A DNA stretch of 6,737 nucleotides, from positions 1 to 6,737 of the forward strand of contig CACZOW010000071.1 in assembly GCA_902782885.1 (NCBI GenBank), written 5' to 3'. How positions within the stretch are numbered: position 1 is the first letter of the stretch; each line of letters opens with the position of its first letter. Source of the stretch: an uncultured Ruminococcus sp. Lineage in GTDB: Bacteria; Bacillota; Clostridia; UBA1212; UBA1255. A program made the position numbers and the translations under genes. The notes beneath the pieces are model-generated. The model was not told where the DNA came from, searched no databases, and was given only the letters and a program-made list of their open reading frames with translations. Shown here piece by piece: positions 1-6,237 of this stretch.

Positions 1-1350
1 AACTTCGAAATGCCGTTCTACCGGCTGCTGGGCAATAAAGACGCCGTTGACTTCCGCGGCCGTACGAATTTTGCCTCCCGCCTGAATCAGCGCTTCTATG
101 ACTATGCGGAAACCCACAGCGATTTCTATATCAACGACATAAATTACATTTCCGCCGCGTACGGGCTTGAAAAATGGTCGGATCCGTTCTATTGGTACAT
201 GTACAAGTATTGTCTGTGCGTACCCGCGATCCCGGAATTTGCCTTCAATCTGTCCAACATCATCAAGGCCATCTTCGGCAAAAACAAGAAGGCGCTGGTG
301 CTGGATCTGGACAACACGCTCTGGTCCGGCGTGGTGGGCGACGACGGCGTGGACGGTATCGACGTAGGGCAGGAGACCTCGGTAGGTCAGGGCTTCTACG
401 AGTTCCAGTCATATCTCAAGGCGCACAAGCAGCTGGGCATCCTGCTGAACGTGGCTTCCAAGAACGACCACGAGAACGCCATCGCGGGACTGAACCATCC
501 GTCCGGTGTGCTGAAGCCGGAAGACTTCACCATCATCAAGGCCAACTGGGACGCCAAATCTGAAAACATCAAAAAAATTGCCTCCGAGCTGGCGCTGCTG
601 CCGGAGAGCCTGGTGTTCGTTGACGATAACCCCGCCGAGCGCGAGATCGTCCGTGCCTACGTGCCCGGCGTCGCGGTGCCCGAAGTCAACAAAGTTGAGG
701 AGTACATACACCGTATCGACCGCGGCGGGTATTTCGAGGTCACTTCGTTCTCCGCCGACGATGCCTCCCGCGTGGAGATGTACCGCCAGAACATAATGCG
801 CGCGCAGGCGCAGGAGTCGTTCACCGACTACAATGAGTACCTGCTCAGCCTGGATATGCACGCGGATATCAAAGATTTCGAGCCGGTATACCTGGCGCGC
901 ATAACACAGCTCACCAACAAGAGCAACCAGTTCAACCTCACCACCAAACGCTTCACCGAATCGGAGATGGAAGCGACGGCGGCGGATCCGAAATACGTGC
1001 GGCTGTACGGCCGGCTCACGGATAAGTTCGGAGACAACGGCATCGTTTCCGTGGTAATCGGACGTCAGGAGGACAAATTGCTGCACATGGAACTCTGGCT
1101 CATGAGCTGCCGCGTGCTGAAGCGCGACATGGAGCAGGCGATGCTGGACGAACTGGTGCGCGTTGCCGCCGCCCGCGGCGTGGAGGAGATCCGCGGGTAT
1201 TATTATCCCACCGCCAAAAACAAGATGGTGGAAAAACTGTACGAAACTTTCGGCTTCACGCTTGTCTCCGCGGATGACGCGGGCAACACCGTCTGGAGCC
1301 TCAAAACCGCCGGCTACAAGAATCAGAACCGCGTTATAAAGGTCAATTGA
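1..1350 (+). CDS. FkbH-like HAD-IIIC phosphatase/GNAT-domain protein (5' partial)
   Basis: The reading frame is open from base 1 (N-F-E before the first Met at 10), so the true start lies upstream. Numbering from that Met, residues 1-90 look like the end of the SGNH-like N-terminal region of FkbH proteins. The HAD core follows: motif I DLDNTLW (D99, D101), a serine-lysine in NVASKND (S150, K151) and a VDDN acidic motif (205-207). The C-terminal third is the GNAT-like half, with the FkbH signature LTNKSNQFNLTTKRF (301-315) and MSCRVLKRDME (365-375). In characterised polyketide and tetronate pathways such proteins dephosphorylate 1,3-bisphosphoglycerate and load a glyceryl unit onto an acyl carrier protein. 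Relatives also occur in surface-polysaccharide loci. An ACP gene starts 13 nt downstream, which supports a carrier-protein-loading role. The acyl unit and end product cannot be read from sequence. The family call is confident; the substrate is inferred. Confidence 0.9.
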   Translation, partial: NFEMPFYRLLGNKDAVDFRGRTNFASRLNQRFYDYAETHSDFYINDINYISAAYGLEKWSDPFYWYMYKYCLCVPAIPEFAFNLSNIIKAIFGKNKKALVLDLDNTLWSGVVGDDGVDGIDVGQETSVGQGFYEFQSYLKAHKQLGILLNVASKNDHENAIAGLNHPSGVLKPEDFTIIKANWDAKSENIKKIASELALLPESLVFVDDNPAEREIVRAYVPGVAVPEVNKVEEYIHRIDRGGYFEVTSFSADDASRVEMYRQNIMRAQAQESFTDYNEYLLSLDMHADIKDFEPVYLARITQLTNKSNQFNLTTKRFTESEMEATAADPKYVRLYGRLTDKFGDNGIVSVVIGRQEDKLLHMELWLMSCRVLKRDMEQAMLDELVRVAAARGVEEIRGYYYPTAKNKMVEKLYETFGFTLVSADDAGNTVWSLKTAGYKNQNRVIKVN

Positions 1351-1363
1351 AAGGAGCACACAA

Positions 1364-1609
1364 ATGAACAACAGCGAGATCTACGAGAGACTTAACGAAG
1401 TATTCAGAGATATTTTTGACGACGACGATATCACGGTCGGTCCCAAAACCACCGCGAAGGATATCGAGGACTGGGACAGTCTGGAGCACATCCGCCTCAT
1501 CGCCGCTGTGGAGCGCGAGTTCGGCATGCGTTTTAAAATGGGCGAAGTCTCCACGATGAAAAACGTAGGGGAAATGGTATCGATCATCGCCGCCAGAGCC
1601 ACAAAATAA
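1364..1609 (+). CDS. Acyl carrier protein
   Basis: This is an 81-residue acidic four-helix carrier protein. The phosphopantetheine attachment site is D38-S39-L40 in the context DWDSLEHIRLIAAVE, the usual start of helix II. A phosphopantetheinyl transferase would modify S39. The length and the acidic N-terminal stretch (DIFDDDDI, 16-23) fit stand-alone type II ACPs. Its D-W-D-S-L form resembles the specialised ACPs that accompany FkbH proteins and O-antigen or secondary-metabolite genes more than the housekeeping fatty-acid ACP, which normally has G-A-D-S-L-D. The start is supported by AAAGGAG at 1350-1356, seven nt before the ATG and overlapping the stop codon region of the FkbH gene, so the two are probably translated from one message. 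The likely function is to carry the three-carbon unit made by the upstream protein. No acyltransferase or ketosynthase is visible in the window. Confidence 0.93.
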   Translation: MNNSEIYERLNEVFRDIFDDDDITVGPKTTAKDIEDWDSLEHIRLIAAVEREFGMRFKMGEVSTMKNVGEMVSIIAARATK

Positions 1610-1623
1610 CGGAGGAAAGCGCC

Positions 1624-3030
1624 ATGCGTGCGGATTTTCTGCTGCATTCGGACACGGCGCGCGGGCTGTATGAAAGCGTGCGCGGGCTGCCGATATACGA
1701 TTATCACTGCCACCTGTCTCCGAAAGAGATCTGGGAGGACAAACCGTTCCGGGATATCACCAATGTTATGCTGGACAGCGACCACTATAAATGGCGGCTG
1801 ATGCGTTCGGCGGGTGTGCCGGAAGAACTTATCACCGGTCATCTCACCGGCGCGGCAGTGTCGGATGAGGAGCGGTTCCGCGCATACGCCGGCGCGCTGG
1901 AAGGCGCCGCGGGCAATCCGCTTTACCACTGGACGCACATGGAGCTGGGCGAGTTTTTCGGGATCGAAACGCCCTTGACCGCGGACAATGCCTCCGCGAT
2001 CCGGGCGGAGGCAAACGCGCGGCTTGCGGAAGGAAAATTGTCCCCGCGCTCGATACTCGAGAAAGAACGCGTGCGCCTTGTCGTCACCACCGACGATCCG
2101 GCGGACAGTCTGGAATACCACCGGCTGCTTAAAAACGCGAATCTGACCGATCTGCACGTCACTCCCGCGTTTCGGCCGGACAAAGTACTCCTGCTGAACC
2201 GTGCCGGCACACCGGAAGGTTTTAAGGCTTATATCGAGCATCTCGGCGATGTGTGCGGCGCGGAGATATTCAATCTTTCCACGCTCAAAGAGGCGCTGGA
2301 ACGCCGTATGCAGTTCTTCTGCGGAATGGGCTGCCGTTTTGCCGACATTGGCATTCCGTATTTCCCGGAGAAGCCCGGAAAATGCGGCCGCGGCAGAAAA
2401 ACCGGCAGCGCGGACAACGCGTTTCTTTCCGCTCTCGCCGGAAAAGCCGTGGCGCCGGAAGATTACAGCGCGTTCCTGTGGGATATGTACCTGTTCCTGG
2501 GCAAACTCTGCCACGATTACAACGTGCTGCTGCAGCTGCATATCGCGGTGATGCGCAACGTCAACACCCGTTTGTTCGAACGCACCGGGCCTGACTGCGG
2601 CGGTGATACGATGGCGGATACGGTGCCGCTGCGTCAGCTTGCCGATCTGCTGGACGCGCTGGATTCCGGATCCGCGCTGCCGGAAATGATCGTGTATTCG
2701 CTCAATCCCGCGGCCATTGAACCTTTGTGCGTGGTGGCCGGAAGCTTCCGCGGCGTGCGCTGCGGCGCGGCCTGGTGGTTCTGCGATCATCTCTCCGGAA
2801 TACGCGACACGCTTGAGATATACGCGCGTCAGGGCCAGCTCAAGTCGTTCTTCGGCATGCTCACGGATTCGCGCAGTTTTCTGTCATACGTGCGGCATGA
2901 TTATTTCCGCCGGATCGCCTGCGACCTGGTGGCCGGCTGGGTGGACAGGGGAGAATATTACGGCGACGCGAAGGCGCTCCTTGAGGCGATCTCCTGCGGC
3001 AATGCCCGCACTTTCTGCACCCGTTCCTGA
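1624..3030 (+). CDS. uxaC: Uronate (glucuronate/galacturonate) isomerase, divergent
   Basis: This 468-residue protein has the full UxaC length (about 465-470). The family converts D-glucuronate to D-fructuronate and D-galacturonate to D-tagaturonate in the cytoplasm, the first step of hexuronate catabolism, using an amidohydrolase-like barrel. Visible landmarks are DYHCHL with metal-binding H28 and H30, GDHYKW-like SDHYKW near residue 57, NPLYHWTHMEL, TTDDP (155-159), FRPDK, LHIAVMRN with H306, TGPD, AAWWFCD (D388) and near the C-terminus GMLTDSRSFLSYVRH. Several positions that are nearly invariant in the UxaC sequences I recall are changed: SDH is ADI (I242), RNNN is RNVN (311-314), and DQKDGM is DHLSGI (388-393). 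The start follows GGAGG at 1611-1615, 8 nt from the ATG and 14 nt after the ACP stop, so it probably shares the FkbH-ACP transcript. No uxuA/uxuB/kdgK genes are nearby. The family is confident; the exact substrate is less so. Confidence 0.88.
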   Translation: MRADFLLHSDTARGLYESVRGLPIYDYHCHLSPKEIWEDKPFRDITNVMLDSDHYKWRLMRSAGVPEELITGHLTGAAVSDEERFRAYAGALEGAAGNPLYHWTHMELGEFFGIETPLTADNASAIRAEANARLAEGKLSPRSILEKERVRLVVTTDDPADSLEYHRLLKNANLTDLHVTPAFRPDKVLLLNRAGTPEGFKAYIEHLGDVCGAEIFNLSTLKEALERRMQFFCGMGCRFADIGIPYFPEKPGKCGRGRKTGSADNAFLSALAGKAVAPEDYSAFLWDMYLFLGKLCHDYNVLLQLHIAVMRNVNTRLFERTGPDCGGDTMADTVPLRQLADLLDALDSGSALPEMIVYSLNPAAIEPLCVVAGSFRGVRCGAAWWFCDHLSGIRDTLEIYARQGQLKSFFGMLTDSRSFLSYVRHDYFRRIACDLVAGWVDRGEYYGDAKALLEAISCGNARTFCTRS

Positions 3031-3045
3031 TGTTCCGGCGAGGGT

Positions 3046-3083
3046 AAATTGTTGTACATAATTATACGTCATAAAAATAATGC
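3046..3083 (+). promoter_or_regulatory. AT-rich tract upstream of the 3084 promoter (UP-like)
   Basis: About 38 nt made mostly of A and T lie directly upstream of the -35 box, in an otherwise GC-rich window. They contain the palindromic core ATAATTAT at 3058-3065. Position and composition resemble an UP element contacted by the RNA polymerase alpha subunit. I see no clean longer inverted repeat, so an operator is not claimed. Confidence 0.35.
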
Positions 3084-3112
3084 TTGCATTTAAGTGCCCG
3101 TTGGGGTAGAAT
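3084..3112 (+). promoter_or_regulatory. Sigma70-like promoter for the zinc-ribbon membrane protein
   Basis: A -35 box TTGCAT (3084-3089) is followed after exactly 17 nt by a -10 box TAGAAT (3107-3112; five of six match TATAAT). Transcription would start near 3119, giving a leader of about 49 nt before the ATG at 3168. No terminator is visible after the uronate isomerase, so some read-through from upstream is possible. Confidence 0.65.
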
Positions 3113-3137
3113 CAAAATAGCTGTAAAGCTAAAATTT

Positions 3138-3150
3138 GCCGCGCTGCGGC
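3138..3150 (+). other. Small GC hairpin in the 5' leader
   Basis: GCCGC (3138-3142), loop GCT, GCGGC (3146-3150) form a 5-bp perfect stem in the predicted leader, ending 5 nt before the Shine-Dalgarno sequence at 3156-3160. It is short and could affect mRNA stability or ribosome access, or be a coincidence of GC-rich sequence. Confidence 0.35.
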
Positions 3151-3155
3151 CGAAA

Positions 3156-3160
3156 AGAGG
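3156..3160 (+). promoter_or_regulatory. Ribosome binding site that fixes the 3168 start
   Basis: AGAGG lies 7 nt before ATG 3168. The longer in-frame alternative, a TTG at 3084, would use the -35 box itself as start codon, lies upstream of the predicted transcription start, and has no ribosome binding site. The ATG at 3168 is therefore preferred. Confidence 0.75.
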
Positions 3161-3167
3161 TTTTCTT

Positions 3168-4109
3168 ATGAAAATATGTCCTAAATGTCAAACAGAATGC
3201 AGCGACGATGCTGTCTTCTGCGCGAAGTGCGGAAGTGATCTGCCTGCCGCCGTTCCTGCGGAAGAAGCAGCTCCCGAAACTCCCGCTTTCTGCCCCAAGT
3301 GCGGCAGAAAATTAGAACCCGGAACCACGTTTTGCCCCGGCTGCGGAAATAACCTTACCGGCAAAGCCAAAGCCGGCGCCGCTCCCGCGATCATCACAGA
3401 TACTTTAGGCACTGTTAAAGGCTACGCCACCGGCAAACCTGTTGAGGCTGTCGAAAAAGCGGCTCAGAGCAAGGGCCTTTCCTGGATCATTTTCGCGGCG
3501 CTTACGATCATTTCGTTCATGTTCGCGGTTCCTACGGTCGTCCGTACGACGCTGTCTCGCGTCATGCGCGGCTCCATGATGAAAATGGCCCGGGAACTTG
3601 CAAAAGCTTTTAACCAGAAAATCGATGCCGACGCCCGTAAGAGCATTAGAGAATCTGCTCGCGATTTTGCAAAGAATTACTCCTGGGGATACGGTCTCCT
3701 GTGGAGCTTCCTTATCGGCGCATTTGCTTTCTTCGCCACCTGCCTCGCGTTCTACCTTGTAGTTAAAGTGTTCCTTAAGAAGGACGTTCGGTTCTCCGGT
3801 GTGTTCAATGCTGTTGCCGCCGCTTCGCTGCCGCTCACATTTGCGTTCCTGCTCAGCATGGTGCTTGCGCTCGTCTGGTGGCCTCTCGCTGCCTGCCTGA
3901 CCGGCTGCGCTGCCATCGCTTCACTTGTACTGCTTTATAAAGGATTCTGCGGTCTGGCCGCGTTTGATAAGAAGCCCGTTATGGCGTTCATCTGCGCGAT
4001 GCTCCTGGCGTTTATTCCGGTATGCATCGTTGCCGGTCTCGTCGCTGATATCCAGACGGTCAACTTGTTCTACAACTCCGGTATGGGTTCGATGGGCGGT
4101 TTGCTCTGA
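3168..4109 (+). CDS. Double zinc-ribbon, multi-pass membrane protein of unknown function
   Basis: The protein is 313 residues from ATG 3168. The N-terminus carries two zinc ribbons: C4/C7 with C18/C21, and C42/C45 with C56/C59, joined by an Ala/Pro/Glu-rich linker (27-39). A short linker leads to about five hydrophobic segments, near 104-125, 175-200, 213-235, 236-257 and 271-293. A polar, charged region (about 133-172) lies between the first two and is probably extramembrane. The layout resembles bacterial zinc-ribbon proteins with a YIP1-like or otherwise uncharacterised membrane domain. No catalytic motif is visible. The ribbons probably sit on the cytoplasmic side and may bind protein or nucleic acid, but that is inference. 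The gene is monocistronic, with its own promoter and terminator. It uses more CTT, GTT and GTC and fewer GTG and CTG codons than its neighbours, consistent with either high expression or separate origin. I do not recognise a specific named gene. Confidence 0.85.
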   Translation: MKICPKCQTECSDDAVFCAKCGSDLPAAVPAEEAAPETPAFCPKCGRKLEPGTTFCPGCGNNLTGKAKAGAAPAIITDTLGTVKGYATGKPVEAVEKAAQSKGLSWIIFAALTIISFMFAVPTVVRTTLSRVMRGSMMKMARELAKAFNQKIDADARKSIRESARDFAKNYSWGYGLLWSFLIGAFAFFATCLAFYLVVKVFLKKDVRFSGVFNAVAAASLPLTFAFLLSMVLALVWWPLAACLTGCAAIASLVLLYKGFCGLAAFDKKPVMAFICAMLLAFIPVCIVAGLVADIQTVNLFYNSGMGSMGGLL

Positions 4110-4117
4110 TCTTTTCT

Positions 4118-4129
4118 GATTAGATAATC
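4118..4129. repeat. Perfect 12-bp inverted repeat between stop codon and terminator
   Basis: GATTA (4118-4122), GA, TAATC (4125-4129) form a perfect inverted repeat. It overlaps a possible weak -10 (GATAAT, 4123-4128) placed 16 nt after TTGCTC (4101-4106). It could be an operator for the downstream gene, or incidental AT-rich sequence. It is too short a stem with too small a loop to be a useful RNA hairpin. Confidence 0.3.
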
Positions 4130-4141
4130 TCGGTTTATGAC

Positions 4142-4177
4142 GGCCATCCTCACGCTTGCGTTCGGATGGCCTTTTTT
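4142..4177 (+). terminator. Rho-independent terminator
   Basis: GGCCATCC (4142-4149) pairs perfectly with GGATGGCC (4164-4171). The loop itself can fold further (ACG 4152-4154 with CGT 4159-4161), and six T residues follow at 4172-4177. It ends the zinc-ribbon gene, whose stop is 32 nt upstream. There is no T-run on the opposite strand, so it acts on + strand transcripts only. Confidence 0.9.
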
Positions 4178-4198
4178 AATGATTTGCGATGTGATGAT

Positions 4199-6154
4199 AT
4201 GGCAGGAAACAATTACTTAAACAGTCAAAACGATAAAATGAACGGTATAGTGACATTGATCGATAATAATATCAGCTCTTTTCCGCGAAATGGCATGCTT
4301 GGAACCGCCGAACGCTTCATTCTGGACAACCAGCTGCTCCGCCGCGATCTGTGGCGGGATTTCGTGTCGATGTTCCGGCTGGGGCTGGATTCGGACAATC
4401 TGGGCTGGCGCGGCGAGTATTTCGGCAAAATGATGCGCGGCGGCTGTTTCACGTACGCGCTTACCCGGGACCCGGAACTGTACGAGGTGCTGACGGAGGC
4501 AATAGAGGATATATTGACCGCGCAGCGCCCGGACGGCGTGATTTCCAGCTACCGTGCCGGAGAGGATTACCGCGGCTGGGATATGTGGGCGCGCAAATAC
4601 GTGCTGCTGGGCATGTTCTATTACATGGAGATCTGCGTTGACCCCGACCTGAAGCGCCGCGTGCGTGACAGCGCGCTCCGTCAGCTGAACGCCATAATGC
4701 GCGTCGTCGGACCCGCGGAGGAAGGGAAGATACCGATCACACGCACGTCCCAGTGGTGGCGCGGGCTGAATTCGTCGTCGATACTGGAACCCGTGATGCT
4801 GTACTATAAATTGACCGGGCTGCCGGAGCTGCTGAAGTTCGCGAAGCATATCGTTGACTGCGGCGGCATCGACGGCGACAACATTTTCCGCCTCGCCGCG
4901 GAGGATCGCCTGTCCCCGTATCAGTATCCCGTGACCAAGGCGTATGAGATGGTATCCTGCATGGAAGGACTCCTGGAATATGCGCTGTGTGTCGGCGACC
5001 GCGAGCGTGCCGAAGCCGTGTATAAATTCGGGCGGCGTGTGCTGGAAACGGACTTCACCGTGATCGGATCGGGCGGTACGACGCACGAACTGTTCGATCA
5101 TTCGTCGTGGCGTCAAAGCAGCGCGGGCGTGTGCGAGATCGCGCAGGAGACCTGCGTCACCGTAACTTTTATGAAATTTTTCTCCCGGCTGTACCGGGAG
5201 ACGGGGGACAACCGTTTTGCCGACGCCGTGGAGGTCTCGTTCTACAACGCGTACCTTGGCGCGCTCAATACAAAAAAGCAGACGGAATCCGGGCTCGCGG
5301 CGCTTTTGCCCGGGGCCAATGTCGGTTTCCTGCCTTTCGACAGCTACAGCCCGCTCACCCTGGGGCGGCGCGGCAAAAAGATCGGCGGGTTTATGGTCAT
5401 GCCCGGCAACCATTATTATGGCTGCTGCGCGTGCATCGGGAGCCTGGGAGGCGCGGTGGCGGGATTGTCCGCGGTGCGCGCGGGGGAGGACGGTTTTGAC
5501 CTCGTGCATTATTTTCCGGGCGAGCTGAAACTGACGCTTCATGACGATACGCGCATCGGCGCCGTTATTAATACGGACTATCCGTTCGGCGGCAATATCG
5601 AGCTTGCTTTTACTGATATTGATGCGGCGGGCGCGGACAATGCGTTTTTCTCCGTTTCATTGCGTATCCCGTCCTGCGTCCGGAAGTACGGGCTGACACT
5701 TCCTGCTTCGGACTGCGCGGAAGACGCCTTTAGTGTGGACGAAAGTCGTGACGGTATCGTTAAAGTGACCGGCCGGTTTAAACAGGGGGACAGACTCCGC
5801 GTCAGTTTTGAACTGCGCACCGAGTTCGTTCGTCCGGTGCTTTACGGTACGGAAAAAGTCGGTGACGCGGAATTCGTGCAGGATCCCGCGGCCGAAGAGC
5901 GCATTTGCGTACGGCGCGGCGTCGTGACGATGGCAGCCACTGCGGAAGATGTTCCGGCCGGAACGGATCCGGTTTTCCCCGCAGATGCCTTTGAGCCGGA
6001 TGCTTTAGCCGGAGCAAAATGGGAGATCTGCGGTGAACGGCTTCGCGGCACATTTACCGGCTGCGGCGGCAACACCGTTACGCTGACCGACTACGCGAGC
6101 ACGGGCAAGGACTGGTCCGGCCCCGAATTCGGCGCCTGGTTCAGGATCGGCTGA
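4199..6154 (+). CDS. GH127-type (DUF1680) glycoside hydrolase, putative beta-L-arabinofuranosidase-like
   Basis: From ATG 4199 the protein has 651 residues, the usual length for GH127. Early motifs include WRGEYFGKMM (70-79) and QRPDGVISSY (109-118), followed by an alpha-helical (alpha/alpha) barrel region. The family's zinc cluster is recognisable: E317-T-C319 in AQETCVTV and the double cysteine C409-C410 in YYGCCACIGS, matching Glu338, Cys340, Cys417 and Cys418 of Bifidobacterium HypBA1, where Cys417 is the nucleophile. E297 in THELFD is my candidate acid/base. The C-terminal beta region has ICVRRGVVTMAA (569-580), the family's RRGPLVLA-like strand. No signal peptide is seen, so it is probably cytoplasmic. 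The substrate could be beta-L-arabinofuranosides or another sugar. The start is uncertain: ATG 4166 lies inside the terminator stem, ATG 4199 has no clear ribosome binding site, and ATG 4238 is a further option. Confidence 0.82.
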   Translation: MAGNNYLNSQNDKMNGIVTLIDNNISSFPRNGMLGTAERFILDNQLLRRDLWRDFVSMFRLGLDSDNLGWRGEYFGKMMRGGCFTYALTRDPELYEVLTEAIEDILTAQRPDGVISSYRAGEDYRGWDMWARKYVLLGMFYYMEICVDPDLKRRVRDSALRQLNAIMRVVGPAEEGKIPITRTSQWWRGLNSSSILEPVMLYYKLTGLPELLKFAKHIVDCGGIDGDNIFRLAAEDRLSPYQYPVTKAYEMVSCMEGLLEYALCVGDRERAEAVYKFGRRVLETDFTVIGSGGTTHELFDHSSWRQSSAGVCEIAQETCVTVTFMKFFSRLYRETGDNRFADAVEVSFYNAYLGALNTKKQTESGLAALLPGANVGFLPFDSYSPLTLGRRGKKIGGFMVMPGNHYYGCCACIGSLGGAVAGLSAVRAGEDGFDLVHYFPGELKLTLHDDTRIGAVINTDYPFGGNIELAFTDIDAAGADNAFFSVSLRIPSCVRKYGLTLPASDCAEDAFSVDESRDGIVKVTGRFKQGDRLRVSFELRTEFVRPVLYGTEKVGDAEFVQDPAAEERICVRRGVVTMAATAEDVPAGTDPVFPADAFEPDALAGAKWEICGERLRGTFTGCGGNTVTLTDYASTGKDWSGPEFGAWFRIG

Positions 6155-6169
6155 GCGGTTTTTTCCGTA

Positions 6170-6199
6170 TTGCCATCGACCCGGCGTTTGTGATAAAAT
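6170..6199 (+). promoter_or_regulatory. Near-consensus extended -10 promoter for the ADP-ribosylglycohydrolase-fold gene
   Basis: A -35 box TTGCCA (6170-6175; five of six match TTGACA) and a -10 box TAAAAT (6194-6199; five of six) are separated by 18 nt. TGA directly precedes the -10, giving the TGn extended -10 element. Transcription would start near 6206, with a leader of about 32 nt. The whole promoter lies in the 83-nt gap after the GH127-type gene. Confidence 0.72.
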
Positions 6200-6220
6200 C
6201 ACTCAAAATAGCAATCACTC
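6197..6220. repeat. 8-bp direct repeat across the transcription start
   Basis: AATCACTC occurs at 6197-6204 and again at 6213-6220, 16 bp apart start to start, with AAAATAGC between them. The first copy overlaps the end of the -10 box and the second lies in the leader just ahead of the ribosome binding site. The position suits a repressor site, but the repeat is short. Confidence 0.4.
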
Positions 6221-6237
6221 CCGAAAGGTTGATACTG

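Noticed and set aside
409..1371. Long minus-strand open frame (320 codons) opposite the FkbH gene
   Set aside because: The + strand frame has unmistakable FkbH motifs throughout. The antisense translation is rich in His, Val and Arg with no recognisable domain, as expected for a shadow of GC-biased codons.
2201..2594. Overlapping + strand frames of 113-116 codons within the uronate isomerase
   Set aside because: They are out-of-frame shadows inside a gene with conserved motifs on both sides; there is no sign of a frameshift in the isomerase, which is full length.
1381..2790. Long minus-strand open frame (469 codons) opposite the ACP and uronate isomerase
   Set aside because: It crosses two well-supported + strand genes and their ribosome binding sites, and its Arg/His/Gln-rich translation shows no family motif.
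3084..3167. 28-residue N-terminal extension of the zinc-ribbon protein from a TTG start
   Set aside because: The TTG is the -35 box of the predicted promoter, upstream of the predicted transcript start, and has no ribosome binding site; the ATG at 3168 has a good one and begins directly at the first zinc ribbon.
4213..4239. Promoter with a -10 box TAAAAT at 4234-4239 for the GH127-type gene
   Set aside because: No acceptable -35 hexamer lies 15-18 nt upstream, and it would put the start of transcription downstream of the two more likely start codons.
4217..5542. Long minus-strand open frame (441 codons) opposite the GH127-type gene
   Set aside because: It is a shadow of the conserved hydrolase, low in recognisable motifs and very rich in His, Arg and Ala.
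6121..6164. Possible terminator after the GH127-type gene (T-run at 6159-6164)
   Set aside because: The only nearby stems are a CCG/CGG pair around AATT (6123-6132) and a 4-bp CCTG/CAGG stem (6135-6145) ending 13 nt before the Ts. Neither is placed or strong enough.
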